Below are positions 24,090 through 36,289 of a stretch of 64,000 nucleotides of DNA, piece by piece. This stretch comes from Apoda limacodes (Eukaryota > Arthropoda > Insecta > Lepidoptera > Limacodidae). Every line of letters starts with the position of its first letter. The stretch's first letter is position 1. The position numbers were made by a program, and so were the translations under genes. The DNA is taken from contig OX291546.1 in assembly GCA_946406115.1 (NCBI GenBank), forward strand, positions 12,455,019 through 12,519,018, in the 5' to 3' direction. Under the pieces are notes generated by a model that did no database searches, was not told the origin of the DNA, and saw only the letters and a list, made by a program, of their open reading frames with translations.

Positions 24090-25800
24090 TGTCCTGACTG
24101 ACTCATCACCGCCCAGCCCAAACCGCTATGGATTAGAAATTGTTATTTGGAGAATGAATTTGTTATATATTGATGGCGTCGTTTAAGAACGGATTTTGCG
24201 AAATTCCACTCCTAAGGGGGTGAAATAGGGGTTGGAAGTTTGAATGAAAAACCCTCATTTATAAGTCAAATCTATAAAACTCGGTGTTTAACCCTTTTAG
24301 GTAAAAATAACGATTGATATATTTCCCTGTTTTCAGAAAACTTAAAACCATCAAAATTTGTATATACACTTTTGTTTGCAAAAAAAGAACGACGTGTTAA
24401 AATATTTTAATGTTTAATTACTTCAAACTTAATTAATACAGGTAATTTTCTCCCATACAAAATTACCTTCATTAATTGAAAAATATTATTTTTACATTGA
24501 ATTTTTCACCAATCTTGGTATCAATGCTTTCCAACACCAAAATATGGAAATCACAAATTTTGGCATTTTTTCAAATTCGGCCAATATTTTTATAGTGAAA
24601 TTTTATTTTCATCTAAATGTTCTACATTAAAATGTATTTCTGGGAGTTTTGAAATTGAACCCCTTACGTTTGTAAGGAAAATAATATTTGTATGCTTAAA
24701 TTTACTGGAAACTCAGTATTAATGCTCTTACATACTACATAAAACATGTATTTAGGTTTTTTCCAAAATTGAACCAGTTAGGGGAGATCCCCTGTCTCCC
24801 TTATTGAGTCAGTTTGTACAGGATTTAATAATTCTACAGTTAATTTAATAGAAACTTGGTATGTATGCTTCTTAACACAACTAACAAACGTCGTGTTTCG
24901 AGGTTTCAGAAAACTTAACCCAAAGGGGAAAAAGGGACTTTTTAATCGGGAATTAATATTTTTAGGGTCAAATTCACTTGCAACTGTCAACACAATAAAA
25001 AAAGTAGTATTTCGTGGTTTTCAAAAATGGATTTTCTTAAGAGAAGAAAGGGTGCAAAATTTTTACAGAAAATAATATTTTTATGTTCAAATTAATTAAA
25101 AGTTCGGAATAAAACTTTCTAAACAATAAATAATATATGTATATCGGTTTTTTTATAAATTCAACCCCTAGCAGATCGAAGGGAGTGAGATGGTTTGTAT
25201 GATTGGTGTTTTCAAAATTCAACCCATTAGGAGAGGATTGGGGTGAAAAAAATTGTACAGGATATAATATTTCTATACCAATTTATTAAAATTGGGTATG
25301 GATACTTCTCAAAATGATTACTAAAAGGACGTGATACGGGGTTTTAGAAAACCCTAAGAGGAGAAAAGGGAATGGCAAATTATACGCGGGAATTTTACAT
25401 CGGAAATAATATTTTTATACTCACTTTAACTTGCAACTGTTCTTCAACACATTAAAAAAACATGTATATTTCAGGGTTTTAAAAATGGATTCCCCTAAGA
25501 AAAAAAAGAGTTGCATAATTTGTACAGGAAATAATAGTAGTTCAGTATTTTTCTAAATTCAAAGTTTGTTTTGTAAATATTTATTTTATGTTTAAATTTT
25601 AGTACACATCCTTGGTATACATGCTCTTTCAACCCAAAAAATGAAGTAAGTGTTCCCGAGTAAAAAATTAACCCAAAAGGGGAGAAATAGGATGGCGAAA
25701 TTTGTTAGGTGTATTGTCTATTTACTTGGAACTACGAGTATGTGTTTCAAGTTTTCTTAAAATTCAACCCATAAGTGGAAAAGGGGAAGTCAGTTTGTGT
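24090..25800 (+). repeat. degenerate tandem array of 'CCCCTAAGGGG' monomers, copy 1
   Basis: About a dozen degenerate monomers of roughly 110-160 bp follow one another. Each has an AATAATATTTTTAT stretch, a 'ttggtatgcatgctcttcaacaca' type stretch, a GTGTTTCG-GGTTTT stretch, and a box like AACCCCTAAGGGGAG-AAAGGG. Boxes are visible near 24,209, 24,290, 24,660, 24,773, 24,917, 25,028, 25,163, 25,221, 25,352, 25,489, 25,672 and 25,765. A single copy of the same type lies at about 180-360. Confidence 0.75.
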
Positions 25801-26099
25801 TTACTTAAAATTAACTTCGTATACATGCTGTTCAACACAATTGAAAATGAAAGATGTGTTTTGAGGTCTTTTAACCGACTTCAAAGGTGTGACAGCTATT
25901 TTTTGGAGCACTATTCCTTTACTTTGCAACGGGGCGGCGGCCAAACGAGGTGACATAGTTTTTTGCACAGGGATATCTAAAGAAAAGGACATAGGAAATT
26001 TATTATCCAGTTGGAGACTTACAACAGGAATAAGTTTTTTTATAGGGAAAAGCAGAAGGATCCGATCGGTAGATCCAGTAATAACCCTTACGTGATAAA

Positions 26100-28450
26100 C
26101 CTAAATCCGCGTGCGCAAAGCCTTACAAAGTCAATTAAAATGCCTTATAAAGGAATATACATTTAATACCTATTGAAATTATGGGGTGAAAAAATAAAAA
26201 AAACATTAATGCTTAATAACAACTTCAAAATATATTTCCAAGGAAAACTTCCACTTGTGTAGCACCTGAGCACTAGCTGGTATGTTTGCACTGAATGGAG
26301 CACTTTTCATTCGTAATTAGAACGGGCTGTGGGTTTTCTGCACCGGTTAAATTGAAACTCACTGCCTGCAGTATGAATTATGAAATTTTATATTTTCTGA
26401 TTGTACGTATTTTTTCATTATTTTTACAGTGTTCTTTTTGACTTGTGTATTTAATATGTACAAATTTTACCATCCAATAATTTTTTTTATTGTGTTTCCA
26501 TAGACGTCCGAAGTTCCATTATGAAAGAGTATATTGTCAACTTTCCGTCGCTGGTCGCTAGATTTCGCTGTTTTCCGTCACGTGACCTCCGCCGATAGCA
26601 GTAGATAAACCTACTTCCTGTGAACTCATTTAATTTTGGATCTACACTACCCGGTAAAATTCTTATTCCAGCTTCAGATAATTTTAGTCATAGATAGCCT
26701 TCACTCAGGCTCCGATTGCCTCGGTTTTTTGCTGGGCTATATTGATAAAGAACAAAACATCAGCAACAGCAAAGCTCGAAAATTGCTCCCATCATAGTAC
26801 TGTACTCGTATTTCTAAGGCCAATTTATAGCTAAAACTATCTCGTTTAAGTACATTCACGAAATAAATGTTTGAAAACTAAAATTCCCCAATGGGCAGGC
26901 CTTTTTTAGAAATTACTTATATATAAAGTTATTCTTAAAATTAGAGTGGGCCGTAGCAGAATGCACAGAGAAATGCGAGTATAATATGCTTGACTTAAGG
27001 TTTCATGAAATTTCGAAACTTTGGAGTCAAAATACTGGGTCTATGTTTATAACAGATCAACTAGAATCTAATTTGATTACCGATGAGTTACAAAATAGAA
27101 ACCGGAACTAAAGCAATAGAACACTTATTAATAGGATCATCATTGTAGCAAAGTAAAAGTGCAAGACCACAATGCCCACAGAAACTACCAAACAAATGCA
27201 GAAATCCGCATTCATCAGTCATAAACTATTTATATTATTAAGATATATGTAAGTAAATTTATTTTCCATATGGGAATATTAAGGGCACTGACTTCAGTTA
27301 AAGCACTGCTCTCGGAAAATGTTTTCGAAAATAAATAAAAGTCACATTGTTACGTTAGTCTCAAAACCTAGCTATCCCCGATGCTGCGCTGGTATAGTCT
27401 GTCAAGGGTCAATGTTTCTATTGCCCCATTTCAAGACTACAATTTACTGCATGGGTATATGCGATGAGTTTGTAACGATATACCGACATAACAAAATTTA
27501 ACCAATGTATTTAGAGGTGTACAGGTTCAACTAGCGAAATTAACTTTTAGCATCGTTGCAGTGAGGCGGTGAGGTGGGGGAGCGGGTGTCGTCCACCGCA
27601 CAGCTCGCAACAAATCATAAAGTATTATATACAGGTACATGCGTCATCGAGCGAGTTTGGTAGCCGAGCTTTTTTCCGCTTGGTGGCGCTAATGTGAGCG
27701 CATAGTTAATTAATGACCATCTTGTTATCGTTCAACTCAACGTTACCAGTGTTGTAAAATAACAGCAAAAAGCAAATTATCTGTAACAAACGTGCGCAAA
27801 GACCATAAAAGAAAATAAACAATATTTTGTTATAAACAAATAATAAAATGGCTTTTGGCTGATGACATCGGCATGACAATGCCGGCCGCGGCAGTCGGGC
27901 GCACAAAATTCTATGATCAGTTTATATCTACCACGCCGGGTAGGCGTAAAAAACAATATAAAATTCAGAAGTAGTGTAAAAAACCAGTTTTGGTAAATAA
28001 TTGTTTAGCTAAAATTGACGACATTTTGGCCCCACATAAGACACTGGTAGATCGCCAACAGGGGTCACTAACGTGATGGTATGATTCGTAACACAAAAAA
28101 AATATTGATTCACCAGTTGTTAAGAAAATTTTAAATCTCTGATTTTCTACCGGCCCTTGATAACTACGAGCGAGCTGTTTTTATTATTTATTTTTATGCT
28201 TAAGAGCTCGTGTAAGTTTGAAGCTAGTCCGTATTGTATTACAGTTTTTACTTACCTTAGAGCAAAAATAACGAAAACGTTTTTTTTGTTATGAGGACCC
28301 AATCAGTTTTTTTGTGAACACTTTATTATTTGTTACGTAATCCTGTATAATAACACATACACGTTATCTGTGAATACGTACGCAACACATCCAAAACCCC
28401 GCCAAAACATGGTGCATACCCTGGTCGCTCGCACACCGACCTCTATAAAA
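26100..28450. other. unassigned part of the duplicated block (also 33,650-36,290)
   Basis: No known protein or RNA. Both copies hold it with indels. Short frames such as 27,706-27,906 and 35,169-35,549 differ between copies and are disrupted, which argues against coding. Confidence 0.6.
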
Positions 28451-29945
28451 CTTATGACAAAGTCATAACATTGAGTAATCTGGGTCAATCGAGCAGTATT
28501 ACTCAGAAAATTAGGAGAGGCTCAGAAAAATAAGGGTCGGAATACTTCTGAGATTCAGTACGAAAGCAACTGCCACAGCAAAATTCCAGTTCATCGGCCA
28601 AACAGGTTGGTGACTTGCGAGTTATCCCTCTAGAAGTCGTGCTTTCTGGTCGCTTTCTAAAGGTGCCGTTGGAAACTTTTGCTAGTTATCGTTACCACCA
28701 CAGTGATGGTGACTTAGCCAACAGTACTAAAGACAAAGCTGATCTACCGGGCAGTCTCTTTGCCTCAAACTTGAATTTAAACAACCGAAGCGCTGTACCA
28801 CCTACTACGCCATGGTGCTAGAAATCTTCATAACAGTGGGAGTTCCAGCGGGTGTTGCTTTCTCTAGAGGTTCATAAGTAGAGTGGGTGAGACTGTATAC
28901 CAGCAATAGTGCTTAAGCAGTGTGCTCCTGAGTTACAGCTTTTACTCTCCTTGCCCTTTGCCGCTTTCTTAACAATCCCACCACACTAGGCAATCTCCGT
29001 CTTAATGGAAAACTGCGAATGTGCAACTGGTGCACAAAAAGGGCGATAGATCAGATTCATAGAATTACAGGCCAATTGCTATTATAATCTCCTCTCCAAA
29101 GCGATGGAGCATGTGATCAACATACGGCTTCTAAGATAACTAGAAAAGCACAACTTGGTCAGCGACCATCAGTATGGCTTTCGCCACGGTCGCTCAACCG
29201 GTCACCTTCAAACTAATATATCTCACACGCCGATTAGTACGTTACTACTCATTCTTAGTCAGGAGGAGGCGTTGGCATGTCACCTAGACATAGCGAAGGC
29301 AGCATACGAGCCGTAGTAGACGATAGCTGCTCTGATAGCATGGACATTAATGCTGGTGTCCCGCAAGGCTTTGTGCTGTCTCCTATACTGTATGTAATGC
29401 ATTTCAATGACATGCTGTCTACCGACAACATACATTACTATGCAGATGACAGTACAGGAGACGGTTACTATACGGGTCGTGCAAACATCCCACGTTCCAT
29501 TGTGGAGGAAGAACTGTGAAAAACTTGTGTCTAAAATCCCGACCACTCTGTCCAAGGTCTCTGACTGGGGACAGAAAAACTTGGTATGATTCAACCCTAC
29601 GAAGACACAAGTCTACACGTTCACTGCTAGAAGACCCTATTCATTGATATCTCACAATTTTAGAACACACCCAATAATATCTCCGAGAGTATTGAGATCT
29701 TTAATGTTGACAACTCCAGTGATGTACAGTTCCGAGATGATTTGGAAGACAAGGTGAAGCTAATGTCCTAATAACTTGGAGTACTCAACAGAGCGAAGCA
29801 GTACTTCACCTCGGGGCAAAGGATTTTAATTATAAACTTTAACTTTAACTTTAAAAGTCGCAATTTAGGCCCCATACGGAGTACTGCTGCCATATCTGGG
29901 CGGGTGCACCCGGATACCAGTTTAGCCCTATTGACTCGGTTCAAC
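28450..29945 (+). pseudogene. Jockey-like non-LTR retrotransposon RT, broken (copy 1)
   Basis: The reading frames carry reverse transcriptase motifs of the Jockey type: SRAFWSLSK near 28,640, KAMEHVI and DHQYGFRHGRSTGHLQ near 29,110-29,210, HLDIAKA at 29,283, then (another frame) SIRAVVDDSCSDSMDINAGV, PQGFVLSPILYVMHFNDM and YADDST (the catalytic YADD) at 29,277-29,519, and KVSDWGQKNLV after. Many stops and frameshifts occur. A block of the RT palm between LDIAKA and SIRAVV is deleted, so it cannot be functional. It stops abruptly at the duplication junction. Confidence 0.9.
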
Positions 29946-30051
29946 TTGTGTCTCCCAACTGTGATTTCTACGTGTGTCTTCCAAGTAAGATTTCTTTGTG
30001 TGGTCTCCCATGTTAGATTTCTATTAATACCCACATCGCTCAAATTTTTGG
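29946..30051. repeat. duplication junction filler with 3 x 26-bp repeats
   Basis: The sequence between the two large copies matches neither. It contains three imperfect direct repeats at 29,947-29,972, 29,973-29,998 and 29,999-30,025, each of the form TGTG-TCT-CCCAA followed by GATTTCT. Read on the minus strand it gives a short peptide-like repeat (RNLTWET, RNLTWKT), which I take as a by-product. Confidence 0.8.
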
Positions 30052-31559
30052 TCTTTTTATGATTATCTAGAATAAAATTAAAAGAGATTTTGTTTAGATT
30101 TTTCATTATGAATAAAACCCTTTAAATATATCGAATAATATATCGACTTGATGAATAATTTTTCCGAATACAAAATCTTTTTTTAATTTGAAGTGGCTGC
30201 CTCAGCCATTATACGTCCCACTAGGTTGCGTTCAAAAATGAGTAACTTGAGTTAAAAATGACGTCATAGGGTTACTAACTTTACCCTTAAGTTTCTGAAC
30301 AGCTAACCGAGTTGCATCTGTCAAGTTGAATTAATGTTTTTACTTTTAGGAATTTTGCCCATTATAATACACTAAACTTCAATTGAGATTTTAGTTTTTT
30401 TCTTGACAATATTTGAATATGAACAAGATATTAAATACCATCTTGATTTTATCAATGCTTTCATTATCAATCAATTATTTGGTCTGGTTTCATGACAACT
30501 GTTTTTGTTTCTAAACAGCAGTAAAGATACGTCCTGAATTATAAGAAATTCAAGGTAATTTATTTTAAAGAATCTAAGGAAAAATTAAAACCTAGTAGTG
30601 CCTTGGAAACACTAGAAAACTTTTGTATATTTTTTCAAGTTTAAAACACACTTCGAATACAAGTCATTAACAACTATTACAAAAGAAAAACTATTAATAA
30701 TACATTAATTTAAATTTTCTTCATTCGGAAACATTGTTATGACCTTTCTTATCTGTAACCCCGTCAAACCCTCTTCGAGTTCGGTTCAGTTGAGTCAACA
30801 CTAGGGTTACAACTCTACACGTTTTTGAACGGCAACGGGTTGGATGGAACTCAGTTTTTAAACGGTTCGAGTCATAACTCTACTCGACTCAGTCGTTTTA
30901 AACACTCTCCTACAGGGCATAAACCTCACCTTAAGGAGGCTTAAGTCATAGTTCACCACGCTTAGTACATGTTGGTGGACTTTGTTGAACTAGTGGCCAC
31001 TCAACTTTCAGATTCTTTAAGCTGCCCATAAATCTCTGACTTGTCGTATGACAACAGCCAGGAACGACGGTTTAACGTGTCCTCCGAAGCACAGAGGAGC
31101 TCAAAAATATGTATCACCAGGTGGTTACCAATCTGGGTGCTGTCCACGCTCGACGTTGATTAGCGTCGCTTATCGTTTCCAATAGCCCAATGCCAATTTG
31201 AAGTAGAATATTTTTTTTACAATATTATTATTATTGTCCAAACAAACTCGTAAACATTGACAGTATGTTTATATCGTCTGCGGAAATTACTTCAGTTTTA
31301 TATCTTCCTTCCGATTCAGTTCCGAGACGGACAGAAGACTTCGGAATTTTTCCTTATTTTATTGTTTTATTTACTAGCGCAGTTTCTCGTTTTACTACTT
31401 CACTGTACCTATGTTATGGCAAAATATATAGTAGTATCTATTTCCGTAAGAAGAATTCAGACACTAAGAGCGTTTTTATGGATAATGTTTAGAGGTCTAT
31501 TTCGCTGGGGGGCCAAAGTTGTTTATAAATATTATCTTTATTAATATAAATCAATGTCC

Positions 31560-33360
31560 TGACTGACTCATCACCGCCCAGCCAAAACCGCTATGGATTA
31601 GAAATTGTTATTTGGAGAATGAGTTTGTTATATATTGATGGCGTCGTTTAAGAACGGATTTTGCGAAATTCCACTCCTAAGGGGGTGAAATAGGGGTTGG
31701 AAGTTTGTATGAAAAATCCTCAATTTTAAGTCAAATCTATAAAACTCGGTGTTTAACCCTTTTAGGTAGAAATAACGATTGATATATTTCCCTGTTTTCG
31801 GAAAACTTAAAACCATCAAAATTTGTATATACACTTTTTTTTTTGCAAAAATAGAACGACGTGTTTCAGTATTTTTCGTAATTCGACCTCTAAGATAAGA
31901 AAGGGGCAAGCAAGTTTGTCCAAAATAAAATATTTTAATGTTTAATTACTTTAAACTTAATTAATACAGGTAATTTTCTCCCATACAAAATTACCTTCAT
32001 TAATTGAAATATATTATTTTTACATTGAATTTTTCACCAATCTTGGTATCAATGCTTTCCAACACCAAAATATGGAAATCACAAATTTTGGCATTTTTTC
32101 AAATTCGGCCAATATTTTTATAGTGAAATTTTATATTCATCTAAATGTTCTACATTCAAATGTATTTCTGGGACTTTTGAAATTGAACTCCTTACGTTTG
32201 TAAGGAAAATAATATTTGTATGCTTAAATTTACTGGAAACTCAGTATTAATGCTCTTACATACTAAATAAAACATGTATTTAGGTTTTTTCCAAAATTTA
32301 ACCAGTTAGGGGAGATCCCTTATTTCCCTAATTGAGTCAGTTTGTACAGGATTTAATAATTCTACAGTTAATTTAATAGAAACTTGGTATGTATGCTTCT
32401 TAACACAACTAACAAACGTCGTGTTTCGAGGTTTCAGAAAACTTAACCCAAAGGGGAAAAAAGTGACTTTTTAATCGGGAATTAATATTTTTAGGGTCAA
32501 ATTCACTTGCAACTGTCAACACAATAAAAAAAGTAGTATTTCGTGGTTTTAAAAAATGGATTCTCTTAAGAGAAGAAAGGGTGCAACATTTTTACAGAAA
32601 ATAATATTTTTATGTTCAAATTAATTAAAAGTTCGGGATAAAACTTTTTATAAACAATAAATAATATATGTATATCGGTTTTTTTATAAATTCAACCCCT
32701 AAGAGATCGAAGGGAGTGAGATGGTTTGTATGATTGGTGTTTTCAAAATTCAACCCATTAGGAGAGGATTGGGGTGAAAAAAATTGTACAGGATATAATA
32801 TTTCTATACCAATTTATTAAAATTGGGTATGGATACTTCTCAAAGCGATTACTTAAGGACGTGATACGGGGTTTCAGAAAACTTTAACCCTAAGAGGAGA
32901 AAAGGGGATGGCAAATTATACGCGGGAATTTTACATCGGAAATAATATTTTTATACTCACATTAACTTGCAACTGTCTTCAACACATTAAAAAAGCATGT
33001 ATTTCAGGGTTTTAAAAATGGATTCCCCTAAGAAAAAAAAGAGTTGCATAATTTGTACAGGAAATAATAGTAGTTCAGTATTTTTCTAAATTCAACCCCT
33101 AGGGATGGAAAGTTGTAAATATTTATTTTATGTTCAAATTTTAGTACACATCCTTGGTATACATGCTCTTTCAACGCAAAAAATGAAGTAAGTGTTCCCG
33201 AGTAAAAAATCAACCCCAAAGGGGAGAAATAGGATGGCGAAATTTGTTAGGTGTATTGTCTATTTACTTGGAACTACGAGTATGTGTTTCAAGTTTTCTT
33301 AAAATTCAACCCATAAGTGGAAAAGGGAAGTCAGTTTGTGTTTACTTAAAACTTAAAATT
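31560..33360 (+). repeat. degenerate tandem array, copy 2
   Basis: This is the duplicate of the 24,090-25,800 array with the same order of monomers. It retains one stretch near 31,863-31,930 (with the box GACCTCTAAGATAAG) that has been lost from copy 1 between short AAAATA repeats. Confidence 0.75.
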
Positions 33361-34702
33361 AACTTCGTATACATGCTGTTCAACACAATTGAAAATGAAA
33401 GATGTGTTTTGAGGTCTTTTAACCGACTTCAAAGGTGTGACAGCTATTTTTTGGAGCACTATTCCTTCACTTTGCAACGGGGCGGCGGCCAAACGAGGTG
33501 ACATAGTTTTTTGCACAGGGATATCTAAAGAAAAGGACATAGTAAATTTATTATCCAGTTGGAGACTTACCACAGGAATAAGTTTTTTTATAGGGAAAAG
33601 CAGAAGGATCCGAGCGTTAGATCCAGTAATAACCCTTACGTGATAAACCTAAATCCGCGTGCGCAAAGCCTTACAAAGCCAATTAAAATGCCTTATAAAG
33701 GCTTATACATTTAATACCTATTGAAATTATGGGGTGAAAAAATAAAAAAAAACATTAATGCTTAATAACAACTTCAAAATATATTTCCAAGGAAAACTTC
33801 CACTTGTGTAGCACCTGAGCACTAGCTGGTATGTTTGCACTGAATGGAGCACTTTTCATTCGTAATTAGAACGGGCTGTGGGTTTTCTGCACCGGTTAAA
33901 TTGAAACTCACTGCCTGCAGTATGAATTATGAAATTTTATATTTTCTGATTGTACGTATTTTTTCATTATTTTTACAGTGTTCTTTTTGACTTGTGTATT
34001 TAATATGTACAAATTTTACCATCCAATATTTTTTTTATTGTATTTCCATAGACGTCCGAAGTTCCATTATGAAAGAGTATATTGTCAACTTTCCGTCGCT
34101 GGTCGCTAGATTTCGCTATTTTCCATCACGTGACCTCCGCTGGTAGCAGTAGATAAACCTACTTCCTGTGAACTCATTTAATTTTGGATCTACACTACCC
34201 GGTGAAATTCTTATTCCAGCTTCAGATAATTTTAGTCATAGATAGCCTTCACTTAGGCTCCGATTGCCTCGGTTTTTTGCTGGGCTAAATTAATGAAGAA
34301 CAGAGCATCAGCAGCAGCAAAGCTCGAAAATTGCACCCATCATAGTACTGTATTTCTAAGGCCAATTTATAGCTTAAACTATCTCGTTTAAGTACATTCA
34401 CGAAATAAATGTTTAAAAACTAAAATTCCCCAATGGGCAGGCCTTTTTTAGAAATTACTTATATATAAAGTTATTCTTAAAATTAGAGTGGGCCGTAGCA
34501 GAATGCACAGAGAAATGCGAGTATAATATGCTTGACTAAAGGTTTCATGAAATTTCGAAACTTTGGAATCAAAATACTGGGTCTATGTTTATAACAGACC
34601 AACTAGAATCTAATTTGATTACCGATGAGTTCAAAATCTGTTTTCAAGACAGAAACCGGAACTAAAGCAATAGAACACTTATTAATAGGATCATCATTGT
34701 AG

Positions 34703-34831
34703 CAAAGTAAAAGTGCAAGACCACAATGACCACAGAAACTACCAAACAAAGTAAAAGTGCAAGACCACAATGACCACAGAAACTACCAAACAAAGTAAAA
34801 GTGCAAGACCACGACCACAGAAACTACCAAA
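34703..34831 (+). repeat. 44-bp triplication inside duplication copy 2
   Basis: The unit CAAAGTAAAAGTGCAAGACC and CACAATGACCACAGAAACTA with CCAAA occurs three times (34,703, 34,747 and 34,791), the last lacking 3 bp. Copy 1 has the unit once, near 27,149, so expansion followed the large duplication. Confidence 0.9.
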
Positions 34832-36289
34832 CAAATGCAGAAATCCGCATTCATCAGTCATAAACTATTTATATTATTAAGATATATGTAAGTAAATTTA
34901 TTTTCCATATGGGAATATTAAGGGTACTGACTTCAGTTAAAGCACTGCTCACGAAAATTTTTTTTTTTGAAAATAAATAAAAGTCACATTGTTACGTAAG
35001 TCTCAAAACCTAGCTATCCCCGATGCTGCGCTGGTATAGGCTGTCAAGGGTCAATGTTCCTATTGCCCCATATCAAGACTACAATTTACTGCATGGGTAT
35101 ATGCGATGAGTTTGTAACTATATACCGACATAACAAAATTTAATCAATGTATTTAGAGGTGTACAGGTTCAACTAGCGAAATTAACTTTTAGCATCGTTG
35201 CAGTGAGGCGGTAAGGTGGGGGAGCGGGTGTCGTCCACCGCACAGCTCGCAACAAATCATAAAGTATTATGTACAGGTACAGATAAGACAGTGCGTCATC
35301 GAGCGAGTTTGGTAGGCGAGCTTTTTTCCGCTTGGTGGCGCTAATGAGAGCGCATAGTTTAAGAATTACCTTCTTGTTATCGTTCAACTCAACGTTACCA
35401 GCGTAAAATAACAGCAAAAAGCAAATTATCTGAAACAAACGTGCGCAAAGACCGTAAAAGTACAATATTTTGCTATAAGCAAATAATAAAATGGCTTCTG
35501 GCTGATGACATCGGTAGCGCAGCCAAGCGGTAATATTATTGCCTACCAAACTTCTAGGATTAAAAAAAAAGTTTCAGCTGACTGAATGCCGGCCGTGGCA
35601 GTCGGGCGCACAAAATTCTATGATCAGTTTATATCAAAATTGACTTAATTACTAGCGCGGTGCCGCCGCTGCTCGCGTTATACGTACTTTGATTTAACGG
35701 TAAGTTAAACAGTCGGTCAGTCGGTCATAACAACGATGAAGTGCGGTTTGACAGAGGGCGGTATCTACCACCTCCGGCCCCTGGGTAGGCGTAAAAAACA
35801 ATATAAAATTCAGAAGTAGTGTAAAAAACCAGTTTTGGTAAATAATTGTTTAGCTAAAATTGACGACATTTTGGGCCCACATAAGACACTCTAACTAACG
35901 TGATGGTATGATTCGTAACACAAAAAAAAAATGATTCACCAGCTGTTAGGAAAATTTTAAATCTCTGATTTTCTACCGGCCCTTGAGAACTACGAGCGAG
36001 CTCGTCTCACACTTGGCCTGTTTTTATTATTTATTTTTATGCTTAAGAGCTCGTGTAAGTTAAAAGCTAGTCCGTATTGTATTACATTTTTTACTTACCT
36101 TAGAGCAAAAATAACGAAAACGTTTTTTTTATGAGGACCCAATCAGTTTTTTTGTGAACACTTTATTATTTGTTACGTAATCCTCTATTATAACACATAC
36201 ACGTTATCTGTGAATACGTACGCAACACATCCAAAGCCCGCCAAAACATGGTGCATACCCTGGTCGCTCGCACACCGACCTCTATAAAA

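Larger units (their letters stand above)
22590..29945. repeat. tandem duplication, copy 1 (about 7.4 kb)
   Basis: This block is repeated almost base for base at 30,052-37,777 in the same orientation. Matching landmarks include gattttgtttag (22,613 and 30,086), the CTCGACTCAGTCG stretch, the GGGGCGGCGGCC stretch, and a Jockey-like element at the right end. Copy 1 is about 370 bp shorter because of deletions. It ends at GACTCGGTTCAAC, inside the Jockey-like element. I see no intact gene in it. Confidence 0.95.

Noticed and set aside
29280..29594. Minus-strand 104-codon frame (and 37,097-37,432)
   Set aside because: Antisense to the reverse transcriptase segment with the YADD motif, repeated only through the block duplication.
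34703..34831. CRISPR-like array
   Set aside because: The three units are contiguous with no spacers and the organism is an animal. It is a minisatellite.
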